The position numbers and the translations under genes were made by a program. Below, piece by piece: positions 7,356-15,732 of a DNA stretch of 64,000 nucleotides. The notes under the pieces are model-generated. The model saw only the letters and a list, made by a program, of their open reading frames with translations. It searched no databases and was not told the origin of the DNA. Origin of the DNA: Paenibacillus_Z sp042653205 (GTDB lineage: Bacteria; Bacillota; Bacilli; Paenibacillales; Paenibacillaceae); NCBI RefSeq assembly GCF_042653205.1, contig NZ_JBHSHY010000019.1, positions 44,359 to 108,358 on the forward strand, in the 5' to 3' direction. Numbering within the stretch: position 1 is the stretch's first letter; every line of letters starts with the position of its first letter.

Positions 7356-8837
7356 TTGTCCGAGATGAAGGAACCGGGACCGGTGCTGAAGTACCGGTAT
7401 TCGCCGACGAGCAGCCCGGAAGCGGAAACGATGCTGCTGCTGCACGGAAACGGCTTCAACAGCTCCTTGTGGGGCGGGATGGCGGAACGGTTGAACGAAT
7501 GCTTCCAGGTGCTGTACATCGACTTGGAAGGCGGAGAAGCGGAATGCGCGACATGGGACCGGCTCTGCGGCGAACTGCGCGACTTGCTCGCGCGCCTGGA
7601 TATTCGCGAGCTTCATATTACGGGGCACGCGTTCGGCGGGTCGTTCGCGGTCGCCTTTGCCGACCGTTATCCGGAGACGGTCAAGACGCTCGTCCTCATA
7701 TCGATCGCCGTATTCTATCCCGCCGTCGAAGGGGAACGAATCATTAGCACCTACCTCGATTATATCGCGGAACAAGGCCTCCCGGCCGTCACCCGGCGGG
7801 AAGTCATCCCGTTCCTGACCTCGCTTCCGGAAGGGGATGAGACGCTCGAAGCCATCTATCGCGCTTACGACCGGATCGACGAGCGGCTCTATCTCCAGCT
7901 GTTCAAGCTGCAAATGCTGGAGCGTCCGGTTCACGAACGGCGCAAGATCGATTGCCCGACGCTGCTGATCGCGGGCGAGCAGGACAAGCTGTACTTGCCG
8001 CAGCTGCAGTCGATCACGGCCGGCTACTTCCAGAGAGGGTCGTTCCTGATCATGCCGAATGCGTGCAACGCCGTATTTATCGACCAGCCGGAACTGACGG
8101 CCCAATGGATCCGGAGCTTCGTGCTGACCGCGTCGAATTACGCGCAGCGGCCGTCGCAGACGGCGATGGGCAGCCCTGTTCCGTCCATTATCCGCGCGGT
8201 GATGCACAATCTCGTGCCGGATTTGCAGCCGCGCGAGTCGGGGCGATCGGCCATACAGGTCCTGCACATCGCGCTGTTCCACCCGTTCGAAGTGCGGCTG
8301 AACGGCGTGCCGATCCCGGACGGCTGGGACAAGCGGTACGCCAAGACGATCCTGGCGTATTTGACCCTGCGCCCGTCCTGCACACGGGAGGAGCTGTGCG
8401 ACGCCTTGTTCCCTGCGCTCAGCCGGCTGACGGCGCTCAGCAACCTGCGCGTCTACCTCGGCTACTTGAAGAAGCTGCTCGAGCTCCCGGACGGCGAGTC
8501 GGTGCTGGTCACCAGCCGGACCCATATCCGGCTGAACGCGAAGATCGAATGCGACCTGCAGGTCTACGACGCGGAGCTCAAGCGGATTCTGTTCATTACG
8601 GACGGCGAGTCGAAGTACGCGGCCGCGCGGGCGCTGCTGCGGACCGTCGGCACGGAGCCGTTCATGCAGGGCATTTACGACCAGTGGTTCCTCGACATCC
8701 GCAGCGATATCGAAGAACTGCTCGCGAGCCTGTCGGAATGGGCGGCGTCCTGGGAGGCGCGGATGGAACGGCCGGACTCGGCGCGTTATTTCGCCCAAAT
8801 CGCGAACCGCCTGACGGACGGCAGAGATTCCTTGTAA
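7356..8837 (+). CDS. Alpha/beta-hydrolase-like pseudoenzyme fused to a SARP/BTAD-type DNA-binding domain
   Basis: A 493-residue two-part protein. Residues 25-260 follow the alpha/beta-hydrolase plan: oxyanion-hole HGNGF about 30-34, a nucleophile elbow about 90-95, the acid Asp210 in AGEQD, and the terminal PNAxxAVFxxQP region. The nucleophile elbow reads GHAFGG, so the catalytic Ser is Ala92; where the catalytic His is expected (NAGH) the sequence is NACN, giving Asn238. Two of three triad residues are therefore missing. Residues about 275-390 resemble an OmpR/SARP winged helix (LALFHPFEVRLNG-like start, REELCDALFP, NLRVYLGYLKKLL), followed by a helical BTAD-like tail. I infer a one-component regulator that senses a small molecule. 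TTG 7356 follows GGAGGTG by 5 nt; ATG 7365 is an alternative start. Confidence 0.85.
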   Translation: MSEMKEPGPVLKYRYSPTSSPEAETMLLLHGNGFNSSLWGGMAERLNECFQVLYIDLEGGEAECATWDRLCGELRDLLARLDIRELHITGHAFGGSFAVAFADRYPETVKTLVLISIAVFYPAVEGERIISTYLDYIAEQGLPAVTRREVIPFLTSLPEGDETLEAIYRAYDRIDERLYLQLFKLQMLERPVHERRKIDCPTLLIAGEQDKLYLPQLQSITAGYFQRGSFLIMPNACNAVFIDQPELTAQWIRSFVLTASNYAQRPSQTAMGSPVPSIIRAVMHNLVPDLQPRESGRSAIQVLHIALFHPFEVRLNGVPIPDGWDKRYAKTILAYLTLRPSCTREELCDALFPALSRLTALSNLRVYLGYLKKLLELPDGESVLVTSRTHIRLNAKIECDLQVYDAELKRILFITDGESKYAAARALLRTVGTEPFMQGIYDQWFLDIRSDIEELLASLSEWAASWEARMERPDSARYFAQIANRLTDGRDSL

Positions 8838-8861
8838 ATTGCATCCAAACGACGATCGGCG

Positions 8862-8891
8862 TTGCGGCCGGGGGGCTTCCTATTCTATGAT
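8862..8891 (+). promoter_or_regulatory. Probable sigma-A promoter of the exonuclease gene
   Basis: TTGCGG and TATGAT are separated by 18 bp, about 36 nt before ATG 8928. The -35 is imperfect. Confidence 0.5.
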
Positions 8892-8927
8892 AAGAGTAAC
8901 ATTTGATAGAACAGGAAGGACGAACCG

Positions 8928-9788
8928 ATGAACGAAAACAAGATTCTGATCGTCGACGGGATGGCGCTGCTGTTTCGGGCGTTCTTCGCCCAGTCGTACG
9001 ACGCGCGCCGCATGGCCGACGGTACCCCGACGAACGCCGTTTACGGCTTTCTGCAGTATTTGTTCGACGCCGTCAACCGTTTCGAGCCGACGCACGTGCT
9101 CTGCTGCTGGGACATGGGCAGCAAGACGTTCCGCACGGACATGTACGCCGGCTACAAGGCGAACCGGCCGGATGCGCCGGACGATCTCGTCCCGCAATTT
9201 TCTTTGGTGAAAGACATCGTCGCTGCGCTCGGCATTCCGAACGTCGGGCTGGAAGGCTACGAGGCAGACGACTGCATCGGCACGCTCGCGAACAGGCTGA
9301 GCGAGCTCGGCCACGTGTACGTGCTGACGGGCGACCAGGACATGCTGCAGCTCGTCTCGGAACGCATCCACGTCGCCATCATGAAGAAGGGCCGCGGCAA
9401 TTACGCGGTGTACGACCTCGACTTTCTGCAGACGGACAAGGGCGTGCGGCCGTTCCAGATCATCGAGATGAAGGGGCTGACCGGCGACACGAGCGACAAC
9501 TATCCTGGCGTCAAAGGCATCGGCGAGAAGACGGCGCTTAAGCTGCTGCAGGAGTACGAGTCGATCGACGGCATCCTGAGTAATTTGGACGCGTTGTCCA
9601 AGAGCGTCAAGGCGAAGATCGAAGCCGACCTTGAAATGCTCCATCTGTCGCGCACGCTGGCGCGGATCAACGTCGAGGTGCCGATCGAATGCGAGCTGGA
9701 GACCTGCACCTGGAGCGGGCCGCAGGACCCGGCGCATCCGGTGTTCGAGCAATATCGGCTGACCTCGCTGCTGAAGCTGATCGGGTAG
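8928..9788 (+). CDS. ypcP: 5'-3' exonuclease/flap endonuclease (YpcP-like)
   Basis: A 286-residue stand-alone homologue of the N-terminal domain of DNA polymerase I, which removes RNA primers and flaps. Acidic metal-binding residues of the PIN-like fold are visible in ILIVDGMALLFRAFF (Asp near 9), CCWDMGS, YEADDCIGTLA, LTGDQDMLQL and GLTGDTSDNYPG. The last runs into the helix-3-turn-helix GVKGIGEKTALKLL that grips DNA. Its length is normal for YpcP. It has its own promoter and AGGAAGGA site and no obvious operon partners. Confidence 0.93.
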   Translation: MNENKILIVDGMALLFRAFFAQSYDARRMADGTPTNAVYGFLQYLFDAVNRFEPTHVLCCWDMGSKTFRTDMYAGYKANRPDAPDDLVPQFSLVKDIVAALGIPNVGLEGYEADDCIGTLANRLSELGHVYVLTGDQDMLQLVSERIHVAIMKKGRGNYAVYDLDFLQTDKGVRPFQIIEMKGLTGDTSDNYPGVKGIGEKTALKLLQEYESIDGILSNLDALSKSVKAKIEADLEMLHLSRTLARINVEVPIECELETCTWSGPQDPAHPVFEQYRLTSLLKLIG

Positions 9789-9942
9789 CGGGACGGCGCA
9801 GCGGAAACGGACAGAAAAAGGGCGTCCGAAGAGCCGCGATCATCGCTGCTCCTATCGCCGATGTGATGTGGCCGTAATCTAGCGTGTCCGTCGTGAGGGC
9901 CTCATAGTATGGATTGGTAGTTAGGCAACGATAGAATGAACC

Positions 9943-9982
9943 AAAGAGCAGTTTGCCGCCGCTGGCAAACTGCTCTTTTTTT
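9943..9982. terminator. Perfect 15-bp terminator hairpin
   Basis: AAAGAGCAGTTTGCC pairs with GGCAAACTGCTCTTT around GCCGCT, followed by T residues on the plus strand and A residues before it. It can serve both the exonuclease side and the TetR remnant. I see no gene in 9789-9942. Confidence 0.9.
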
Positions 9983-9989
9983 GGCTTGA

Positions 9990-10157
9990 TCAGAGGGTTC
10001 CTTGCTCTTGCGTATTGGATAGATGTGCCTGGGCCAACATAATCGCAGCATCATAGAAAGTATCTTGTCTATGAGGATCACTTCTATGAATGATGGCATC
10101 CACAATAGCCCCGCCATATAGCATCTCTAATTGAGCAGCAAATATTATTCCCTGGCG
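9990..10157 (-). pseudogene. C-terminal remnant of a TetR-family regulator
   Basis: About 55 codons remain, ending in a TGA at 9990-9992. The readable product includes MLYGGAIVDAIIHRSDP and AAIMLAQAHL, resembling the last helices of TetR-type repressors. An in-frame TGA at 10158-10160 closes it upstream, so the DNA-binding N-terminus is missing. It lies head to head with an MFS remnant that has also lost its N-terminus, as if one deletion removed the facing halves of a divergent regulator/efflux pair. The TetR assignment is by pattern only. Confidence 0.55.
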
Positions 10158-10179
10158 TCATCTGCTAATGATTTTATAA

Positions 10180-11077
10180 ATTATAGGCAGCGGCCTTACC
10201 TTAGGTCCGGGCGCAGCAGCGTTAGTGGAGTTCAATTCTTATTCCAATAAAAGGCTGCCGGGATCCATCAATACGATTACGCAAGCCGTCGGTATCATTA
10301 TCGCCACTAGTGTTGGCGCATCCTTGATTAAATATGCGCCGTTTCCGTTACACCTCAGTTATTGGGTCTTATGTGCGCTTGTCTTTTTCAGCATTATCTT
10401 TTGTTTATTCCTGCCACAGAAAAAACAGATCCGAACGCCTCGGGTGGTCGCTGGAAACCGCGAGGAGTCAAAATTCCTCAAGGATTGGCGGGGGTTATAT
10501 ATCGTAGCTGGCTTGGCCATCGGGACCGCTTTCGGGGCTGTTGCGATTTTTGTTTCGCTCGGAGCGCAAATTGCACGGGATATCATCGGGACGAAAGACA
10601 TACTTGTCATTGGGGCCGTTTTATCCATCTCGTATCTACTCATGGCAGTGACTGCTGTATTTGCGGGTAAGCTGAGGCCGGTTATTTCAATCCGAATTGG
10701 TCTGGTTTCAAATTCTTTTTACATTGATGCTGCTAACATTCGCAGCTGAGCTTCACTCGTTTATTATTTTTATTTTGGCCGCGATATTTTGTAGGCTTGC
10801 TTATGGCTTTTCTGGAACAGGAGCTATTGGTCTTGCAGCCATTAACTCTCCAGAGCGGTACCGGGTACAATTTCTGTCTGCCGTATTGGTCATGGCCTAT
10901 CTGTTCCAAGGCGCCACTTCTTTTGGGGCTGGAGTAACATCTACAGTCTACGGATTTAGTTTTGCTATCACGCTGTTTGCATCGATCATCAGTCTAATTG
11001 CGCTCATCGCTTTATTCCTCACATTAAAGAACAAGAAGGAGAGTAGGGGAATTCAGATCGTTTCCACACAGTCGTGA
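10180..11077 (+). pseudogene. Truncated and frameshifted MFS transporter
   Basis: Two overlapping frames together encode the C-terminal half of a major facilitator transporter. The first (from about 10180 to 10749) reads GSGLTLGPGAAALVEFNS and several hydrophobic helices. The second (from about 10697 to 11077) continues with further helices and a basic tail. The shift lies around 10690-10745. A stop (TAA 10177) stands directly before the readable start, so the first half is gone. Base composition is clearly lower in G+C than the flanks, which points to acquired DNA that has decayed. A 15-bp terminator follows. Confidence 0.75.
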
Positions 11078-11105
11078 ACAGGAATTTAATTTTATAAACA
11101 AAACA

Positions 11106-11144
11106 GGAAAATGCCCGGAACTAGACTGCTTCCGGGCATTTTCC
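11106..11144. terminator. Bidirectional terminator
   Basis: GGAAAATGCCCGGAA pairs perfectly with TTCCGGGCATTTTCC around a nine-base loop. It separates the MFS remnant from the convergent small gene at 11182. Confidence 0.88.
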
Positions 11145-11181
11145 TATGTTGGCAAGAAATTGAGTTAAGTATCAGGGACGA

Positions 11182-11442
11182 TCAAGGCTCGTCCAGCGCG
11201 TCCGGATAGCTGTCTTCTCCGGGGTATTCGCGGTCCATGCCTTCGTGCAGCTCGCGGTTCTCGTAGTCGAACCGGTTCGGGGAGCGCATGTCCATCCGCC
11301 ATGGCGTGCTCTTGCCGAGCGACGCCGATTGCATGCTGGAACCGTAGGAGCCTTCGGGAAATTCCTCCGCGGCGAGATCGTTGCGCTGGGACTCAACTGT
11401 CTTGAGATCCGTATAAGCTTGACGATTTTCTTCTTCGAACAC
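11182..11442 (-). CDS. Small acidic cytosolic protein, function unknown
   Basis: An 86-residue hydrophilic product starting MFEEENRQAYTDL and ending GEDSYPDALDEP, without signal peptide or membrane segment. The start is GTG 11442 with AGGAGGT about 9 nt upstream. It lies 51 nt downstream of the DUF3055-like gene on the same strand, so the two probably form an operon. I do not recognise a family. The composition (many Glu, Asp, Ser and aromatic residues) suggests a poorly ordered protein. Confidence 0.7.
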   Translation of the reverse strand: MFEEENRQAYTDLKTVESQRNDLAAEEFPEGSYGSSMQSASLGKSTPWRMDMRSPNRFDYENRELHEGMDREYPGEDSYPDALDEP

Positions 11443-11493
11443 GTCGGCTACCTCCTGAAACGGATTGGGTGGTACCGTTTCAGTGTACCCCGA

Positions 11494-11790
11494 TCAGTCG
11501 GTAAAATTCACCGTTCCCACCACAAGCTCGAGAAACTGGCGAAGCTCGGCCGCTTCCTCTTCGGTCAGCTTGTAAGTGTATTCCAAGTACCCTTCCTCGT
11601 CCAGATCGTCCTGTCCCACGATCGCGGTCCGTCCGGACTGCAGGTCGGTAATCAGCTTCTTGCCGTAGAAGCGGTTGGTCGTCATAATGGCGAGATCGAA
11701 CCGTTTCAGGCTCGGCGTTATGAAGGTTACGAAGCGGGTCGACGTTTGTTCGGTCGAATCCGACATAAAATCGTAATCGGTCAGCTGCAT
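11494..11790 (-). CDS. DUF3055-like cytosolic protein
   Basis: A 98-residue protein starting MQLTDYDFMSD. The central RFDLAIMTTNRFYGKKL and LQSGRTAIVGQDDLDEEG segments match my memory of the DUF3055 family of Bacillales, whose function is unknown. ATG 11790 with GGAGGA upstream is preferred over the in-frame ATG at 11862, which would add low-quality residues. It heads a two-gene operon with the gene at 11182-11442. The family name comes from pattern recall and is not certain. Confidence 0.7.
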   Translation of the reverse strand: MQLTDYDFMSDSTEQTSTRFVTFITPSLKRFDLAIMTTNRFYGKKLITDLQSGRTAIVGQDDLDEEGYLEYTYKLTEEEAAELRQFLELVVGTVNFTD

Positions 11791-11878
11791 CGGGCGTTCC
11801 TCCTTTGTTGGGTCTATCATAGCATCCCGTTCCGGGCCGTTCAATACGAAATAGGGGAACAATTGTTCGATTTTACTA

Positions 11879-11908
11879 TTGCCTTTGCCATTATAACTGT
11901 GCTATGAT
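11879..11908 (+). promoter_or_regulatory. Promoter in front of a structured leader
   Basis: TTGCCT and TATGAT are separated by 18 bp. Transcription from about 11915 would run directly into the hairpin at 11937-11983, before the HRDC gene. Confidence 0.5.
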
Positions 11909-11936
11909 GAATGCAATCGAATCGTTGCACGTGAGG

Positions 11937-11983
11937 AAGCACCTCTTATTGCCATATTCTATGGCGTTAAGGGGTGCTTTTTT
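11937..11983 (+). terminator. Long terminator-like hairpin in the HRDC leader
   Basis: The outer stem AAGCACCTCTTA/TAAGGGGTGCTT encloses an inner stem GCCAT/ATGGC and is followed by TTTTTT. It begins about 22 nt after the likely transcription start. It may define a short RNA or an attenuator for the gene at 12059. A similar unit stands at 49519-49639. Confidence 0.7.
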
Positions 11984-12058
11984 GCGTTTATGCGCATGAT
12001 GGCGCGCGTGGCGCGGGCGGAGCGGATTTGATGACACTAAGAGACGGAGGTGGCCTGC

Positions 12059-13069
12059 ATGCAGGTCGTATTTTTGAACACATTTGAGAAACCGGGCGGA
12101 GAGGACGGGCCGGCGCGCGAAGCGCAGCTGTCGATCTGCGAACAGAACGGCGTTTGGTCGGTGATTTGGACCGACGCGGACGGACCGGGGGAAGGCGGCC
12201 AGTCGACGTGGTACGAAGGCGGGTCGTGGGAAGAGATGATGACCGCGTTCCGGCATGGCATCGCGGTTCAGATGGGCGAAGGCTTCTCGCCGCTGATCGA
12301 CGGCATGCTCGAGGAGCGGCGAAGCGTGAACGCGGGCACGGCGCAGTATGCCATGATTCAATGCTACGGGGAGATATACGGGAATGCGGAGCTGTTCAAC
12401 GCGCTGCGCGACTGGCGGCGCGCCAAGGCGGCGTCCATCAAGAAATCGGCCTATCTCGTGGCGACGAACCGGATGCTGTGGATGATCAGCGCCTACGTGC
12501 CGCTGCAGCCGGAAGAATTGATGCAAATCCCGGGCTGGGGCGAGGCCAAGCAAGCCGCATACGGTGCGGATGTGCTGGCGATCACGGGCGCGTTCGAACG
12601 GGAGACGTCGTTTCCTCTCGATTGGGTGGCGGACAAGCTCGATCCGAAGGTGTACACGAAATGGGTGTTCAAGCAAAAGGAGAACAAATACAAGACGCAG
12701 CTCGACCGCCAGCAGGAGAAGCGCGACCTGCTGCGCGCGATCGCGGAAGGCAAGTCGATCGAGGAACTGCAGGCGGAGATCGAGCTGCCGCGGCGGGATT
12801 TAATGGAACGGCTCGAGAAGCTGGACTTGGATGGCTACGATCTAGAGCCGCTCATCGAGAAGGAGCTCGCGAGCATGCCAGCTTCCGAACAGCAGCTCGT
12901 CTGGGACGCGCTGCAGTCCATGGGCGACCGGTACTTGAGGCCCGTGCTGCATCAGGTGTATGGCGAGGATGCGGAGCAGAGCAAGGGAAAGGCGGTGGAT
13001 CTGCTGTACGACCGGCTGCGGCTTATCCGGCTGCGGTATCGCCGTTCGGGCGGCAATCGGGTGTCATAG
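12059..13069 (+). CDS. HRDC-domain protein
   Basis: A 336-residue soluble protein. Residues about 115-190 (FNALRDWRRAKAASIKK, LVATNRMLWMI, LQPEELMQIPGWGEAK) match the HRDC nucleic-acid-binding fold found at the C-terminus of RecQ and RNase D. Residues about 225-270 (LLRAIAEGKSIEELQAEI, LPRRDLMERLEKL) resemble the helix-turn-helix that follows HRDC in RecQ-like proteins. No helicase motifs are present. ATG 12059 has GGAGG 8 nt upstream. The gene ends tail to tail with the phospholipase-like gene, overlapping it by 6 bp. A role in DNA or RNA handling is an inference. Confidence 0.8.
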   Translation: MQVVFLNTFEKPGGEDGPAREAQLSICEQNGVWSVIWTDADGPGEGGQSTWYEGGSWEEMMTAFRHGIAVQMGEGFSPLIDGMLEERRSVNAGTAQYAMIQCYGEIYGNAELFNALRDWRRAKAASIKKSAYLVATNRMLWMISAYVPLQPEELMQIPGWGEAKQAAYGADVLAITGAFERETSFPLDWVADKLDPKVYTKWVFKQKENKYKTQLDRQQEKRDLLRAIAEGKSIEELQAEIELPRRDLMERLEKLDLDGYDLEPLIEKELASMPASEQQLVWDALQSMGDRYLRPVLHQVYGEDAEQSKGKAVDLLYDRLRLIRLRYRRSGGNRVS

Positions 13070-14068
13070 CGTCCAGATCGGATCTTCGAACCGGATGGAG
13101 GCGCCGCTGCCGCAGTCCCGTCCGGTCTCGTAGGAGCGGTTGCCGATCAATTGGGCGGCCGCTTCGCGCAGCCGATGTTTGGACGGCGCCTCTTCGTCGA
13201 TCGAGCCATTGATCCCCGGCGCCTCCGGTTCGTCGCAGCGCAGCCATTGAAGCACGGCCGACACGACGGCCAGGCTCTCGTCCATCGCCCGGTCCCAGAG
13301 CGTCCAGACATCCTCGTCGTATTGCGTCCTGCCGTTCGTCGGATCCAGCCAAGGACGCCGGGATTCGTTCAGGATATCCAGCTCCGGCAGCCGGCGCTTG
13401 TAAACGAACGGATCGATTTGCTTGAACGTCAGGAAGCGCTTGATGCCGATTGGATCGTGAAACAGCCGCTGCGCCCGGATCATGTCGCGCATCGCGTGCT
13501 GCCAGTCTTCGCGCCGGACGCGAGGTGCCGATTCGGGGTAGTGCACGGCCGCGATTTGTTCGAACGCTTCCAGGATCGGCCGGGGAAGTTCCCCGCGATT
13601 GTCGATTTCCCGCCACACCTCCGTCTTCCAGGTCTCCGCGCCGAGCAGCTTGCGGACGATGAGCGTGTCCATCATGACTTCGAAGCGTTGATGATCCCAT
13701 TTGCGAAAGCCCGAGCGGCTGAACACGTACGGATGCATGACGCGGTCCAGCAAATGATGCAGCAGGAAACCGAGCGCATAGGCGAGCGCGTCGTCTTTGC
13801 CGGGATCCCGGTCGATAGCGGCATGATCCGCCGCATCGAGCAGGTCCATGAGGACCGGGCCGCAGTGCCGCTCGTGCATGGCGCTTCCGAGTGCCCCCAT
13901 TGTCCGGTCTGTCTGCCAAGGCAGGAAATGATGATAAAACAGAAAATCGGGGCCTTGACAGCCCATATTGAACATGCGCCGGCGCTCCGGAAGGGCAATC
14001 AATGCCTCTTCGCCGAGTGCCTGCAGGCAGCGCTGTCCGAATAGCAAATGGGTCCACACGTTTGGCAC
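13064..14068 (-). CDS. Zinc-dependent phospholipase C-like protein
   Basis: A 334-residue protein of the zinc-dependent phospholipase C fold. Metal-ligand candidates are the N-terminal WTHLLFG His, the GPDFLFYHHF Asp/His cluster and the LGFLLHHLLDRVMHPY His cluster. There is no signal peptide, unlike secreted clostridial alpha-toxin-type enzymes, so it belongs to the cytosolic family often annotated as zinc-dependent phospholipase C but not proven to be one. The start is GTG 14068 with GAGGAGGT upstream; the open frame to 14257 is non-homologous. It overlaps the convergent HRDC gene by 6 bp. Confidence 0.8.
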   Translation of the reverse strand: MPNVWTHLLFGQRCLQALGEEALIALPERRRMFNMGCQGPDFLFYHHFLPWQTDRTMGALGSAMHERHCGPVLMDLLDAADHAAIDRDPGKDDALAYALGFLLHHLLDRVMHPYVFSRSGFRKWDHQRFEVMMDTLIVRKLLGAETWKTEVWREIDNRGELPRPILEAFEQIAAVHYPESAPRVRREDWQHAMRDMIRAQRLFHDPIGIKRFLTFKQIDPFVYKRRLPELDILNESRRPWLDPTNGRTQYDEDVWTLWDRAMDESLAVVSAVLQWLRCDEPEAPGINGSIDEEAPSKHRLREAAAQLIGNRSYETGRDCGSGASIRFEDPIWTL

Positions 14069-14282
14069 GGATAACCTCCTCAACGTTCTGGTGAGTGAAG
14101 CAATACGCGGGATCCGCGCGAAAAAAAAAGGCCGTGCCGAGAAAATGAGCTTCGTGTTGCGAGCGGAGATTCGGCCATCGGAACCATGTCCATAGACACG
14201 GGGGCGCGGAATGATGACCGGGGTCTTCAAGGCACGTTTAGGTCTAATGTTCGACATATTTCTTCATATCTTGCAAGATCTA

Positions 14283-14314
14283 GTATACTTGGCCTAATCA
14301 TTCCTGTATACTTG
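14283..14314 (+). promoter_or_regulatory. Repeated GTATACTTG upstream of cheX
   Basis: The nonamer GTATACTTG occurs at 14283-14291 and 14306-14314, in AT-rich DNA just before cheX. Each contains TATACT, so either could act as a -10, but neither has a good -35. I see no gene in 14069-14359. Confidence 0.4.
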
Positions 14315-14359
14315 TAATGAGTTTGAAAGAAATCGTCGAAAAGGGGCGTTATCCTGAAG

Positions 14360-14821
14360 ATGAAGGCTGAATATATCAATCCCTTCTTGGAGTCCGCTAA
14401 AATCGTGATCGAACAAGTGATTCAAATCAGACCTTCTACGGGGCAGCTCGGCATTAAAGATATCAAATTCGTCGAAAACTACATATGGATTCAAATCGGC
14501 ATCAACGGCCAAATGAACGGCGATATCGTGTTCGGCTTAAGTGAGCAGGTTGCGCTCAAGATGGTTTCCGCGATGATGGGCGGCTATACCGTCGCCGTGA
14601 TGGACGAGATGGGCAAAAGCGCGATTTCGGAGCTCGGCAACATGATCAGCGGCAACGCGAGCACGATACTGTACAACCAAGGCGTGCGGGTGGACATCAC
14701 CCCGCCGAAGGTCATACATTCGGCTCAGACCGCCGGATTCACAGCGACTAGAGCATTGACGATTCCGCTTATCATGGAGGGAATCGGCGAGCTGGATATT
14801 CAGGTTCTTCTTGCATCGTAG
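14360..14821 (+). CDS. cheX: Chemotaxis phosphatase CheX
   Basis: A 153-residue member of the CheC/CheX family, which dephosphorylates CheY-P. The phosphatase helix is clear: SAISELGNMISGNAS holds the conserved Glu and Asn. The GDIVFGLSEQVALKMVSAMMGG segment is typical of the family. It is monocistronic here, away from any che cluster, as is common for cheX. The Shine-Dalgarno AAAAGGGG lies about 14 nt from ATG 14360, slightly long. A terminator follows within 10 nt. Confidence 0.92.
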   Translation: MKAEYINPFLESAKIVIEQVIQIRPSTGQLGIKDIKFVENYIWIQIGINGQMNGDIVFGLSEQVALKMVSAMMGGYTVAVMDEMGKSAISELGNMISGNASTILYNQGVRVDITPPKVIHSAQTAGFTATRALTIPLIMEGIGELDIQVLLAS

Positions 14822-14830
14822 CATGATTTC

Positions 14831-14852
14831 AAGCTCCCGCGGGAGCTTTTTT
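14831..14852 (+). terminator. Terminator of cheX
   Basis: AAGCTCCC pairs with GGGAGCTT around a two-base loop, followed by seven Ts. Confidence 0.88.
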
Positions 14853-14926
14853 TCTTATCCGGCAAAGACGCGGCCCTTTTGCCTATTCGTACCGGTTACG
14901 TTAAACTGAAGGACAGGTGATGCTAC

Positions 14927-15700
14927 GTGCTGAAAGGGAAAATCATCGTCATAACCGGCGCAGGGAGCGGTATCGGCGCGGAAACGGCCAGGCAGCTGGC
15001 CAAGCATGGCGCCGTGCCCATCTTGACCGGCCGCAGCAAGGCCAAGCTCGAGCAGGCCGCCCGGACGATCGAAGGGCCGCACGGCGTGTACGAGATGGAC
15101 GTGACCGACGACGGTGCCGTCCAAGCCGTCATCCCCGAGATCGCGCGCGCGTACGGACGGCTGGACGTTTTGCTCAATAATGCGGGCTTCGGCGTGTTCG
15201 AGACGCTCGAGGATACGCCCATCGAACGGTTCGAGGCGATGATGGACACGAACTATATGGGCATCGTCCGCTGCACGAAGGCGGCCGTCCCCGTCATGCG
15301 TGCCCAGGGGGGCGGGCATATCGTGAACGTCGCGTCCATGGCCGGCAAGCTGAGCACGGCCAAAGCGTCCGGCTATGCCGCGACCAAGCATGCGGTGCTT
15401 GGCTTTACGAACGCCATCCGGCCGGAGTTATCCGGCTTCGGCATCGCGGTGTCGGCCGTCAATCCCGGCCCGATCGACACGCCGTTCTTGAACGCCGCCG
15501 ATCCGTCGGGAGCGTATTTCGATCGGTTGAAAGGCTTCATGCTGAAGCCGGAGCAGGTCGCCTCGGCGATCGTACGGGTAATCCGGAAACGGACGCCGGA
15601 AGTCGATCTGCCGCGGTCGGCCGCGATCGGCATCCGGATCTACGGACTGTTTCCGCGGTTCGCCGACCGGGTCGCGGGCCGCTGGCTTAACCGCAAATAA
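14927..15700 (+). CDS. Short-chain dehydrogenase/reductase (YqjQ-like)
   Basis: A 257-residue classical SDR oxidoreductase. It has the NAD(P) loop TGAGSGIG at residues 10-17, the NNAG motif, the catalytic Ser in VNVASMAGK and the catalytic pair YAATK. The C-terminal part (DLPRSAAIGIRIYGLFPR) resembles Bacillus YqjQ-type proteins, which have a hydrophobic tail segment. The start is GTG 14927 after AGGACAGGTGA. The DEAD-box gene follows after 32 nt, so the two could be cotranscribed. The substrate is unknown. Confidence 0.88.
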   Translation: MLKGKIIVITGAGSGIGAETARQLAKHGAVPILTGRSKAKLEQAARTIEGPHGVYEMDVTDDGAVQAVIPEIARAYGRLDVLLNNAGFGVFETLEDTPIERFEAMMDTNYMGIVRCTKAAVPVMRAQGGGHIVNVASMAGKLSTAKASGYAATKHAVLGFTNAIRPELSGFGIAVSAVNPGPIDTPFLNAADPSGAYFDRLKGFMLKPEQVASAIVRVIRKRTPEVDLPRSAAIGIRIYGLFPRFADRVAGRWLNRK

Positions 15701-15732
15701 GCATACGAGTTACATGAGGAGTTTGATAAATC

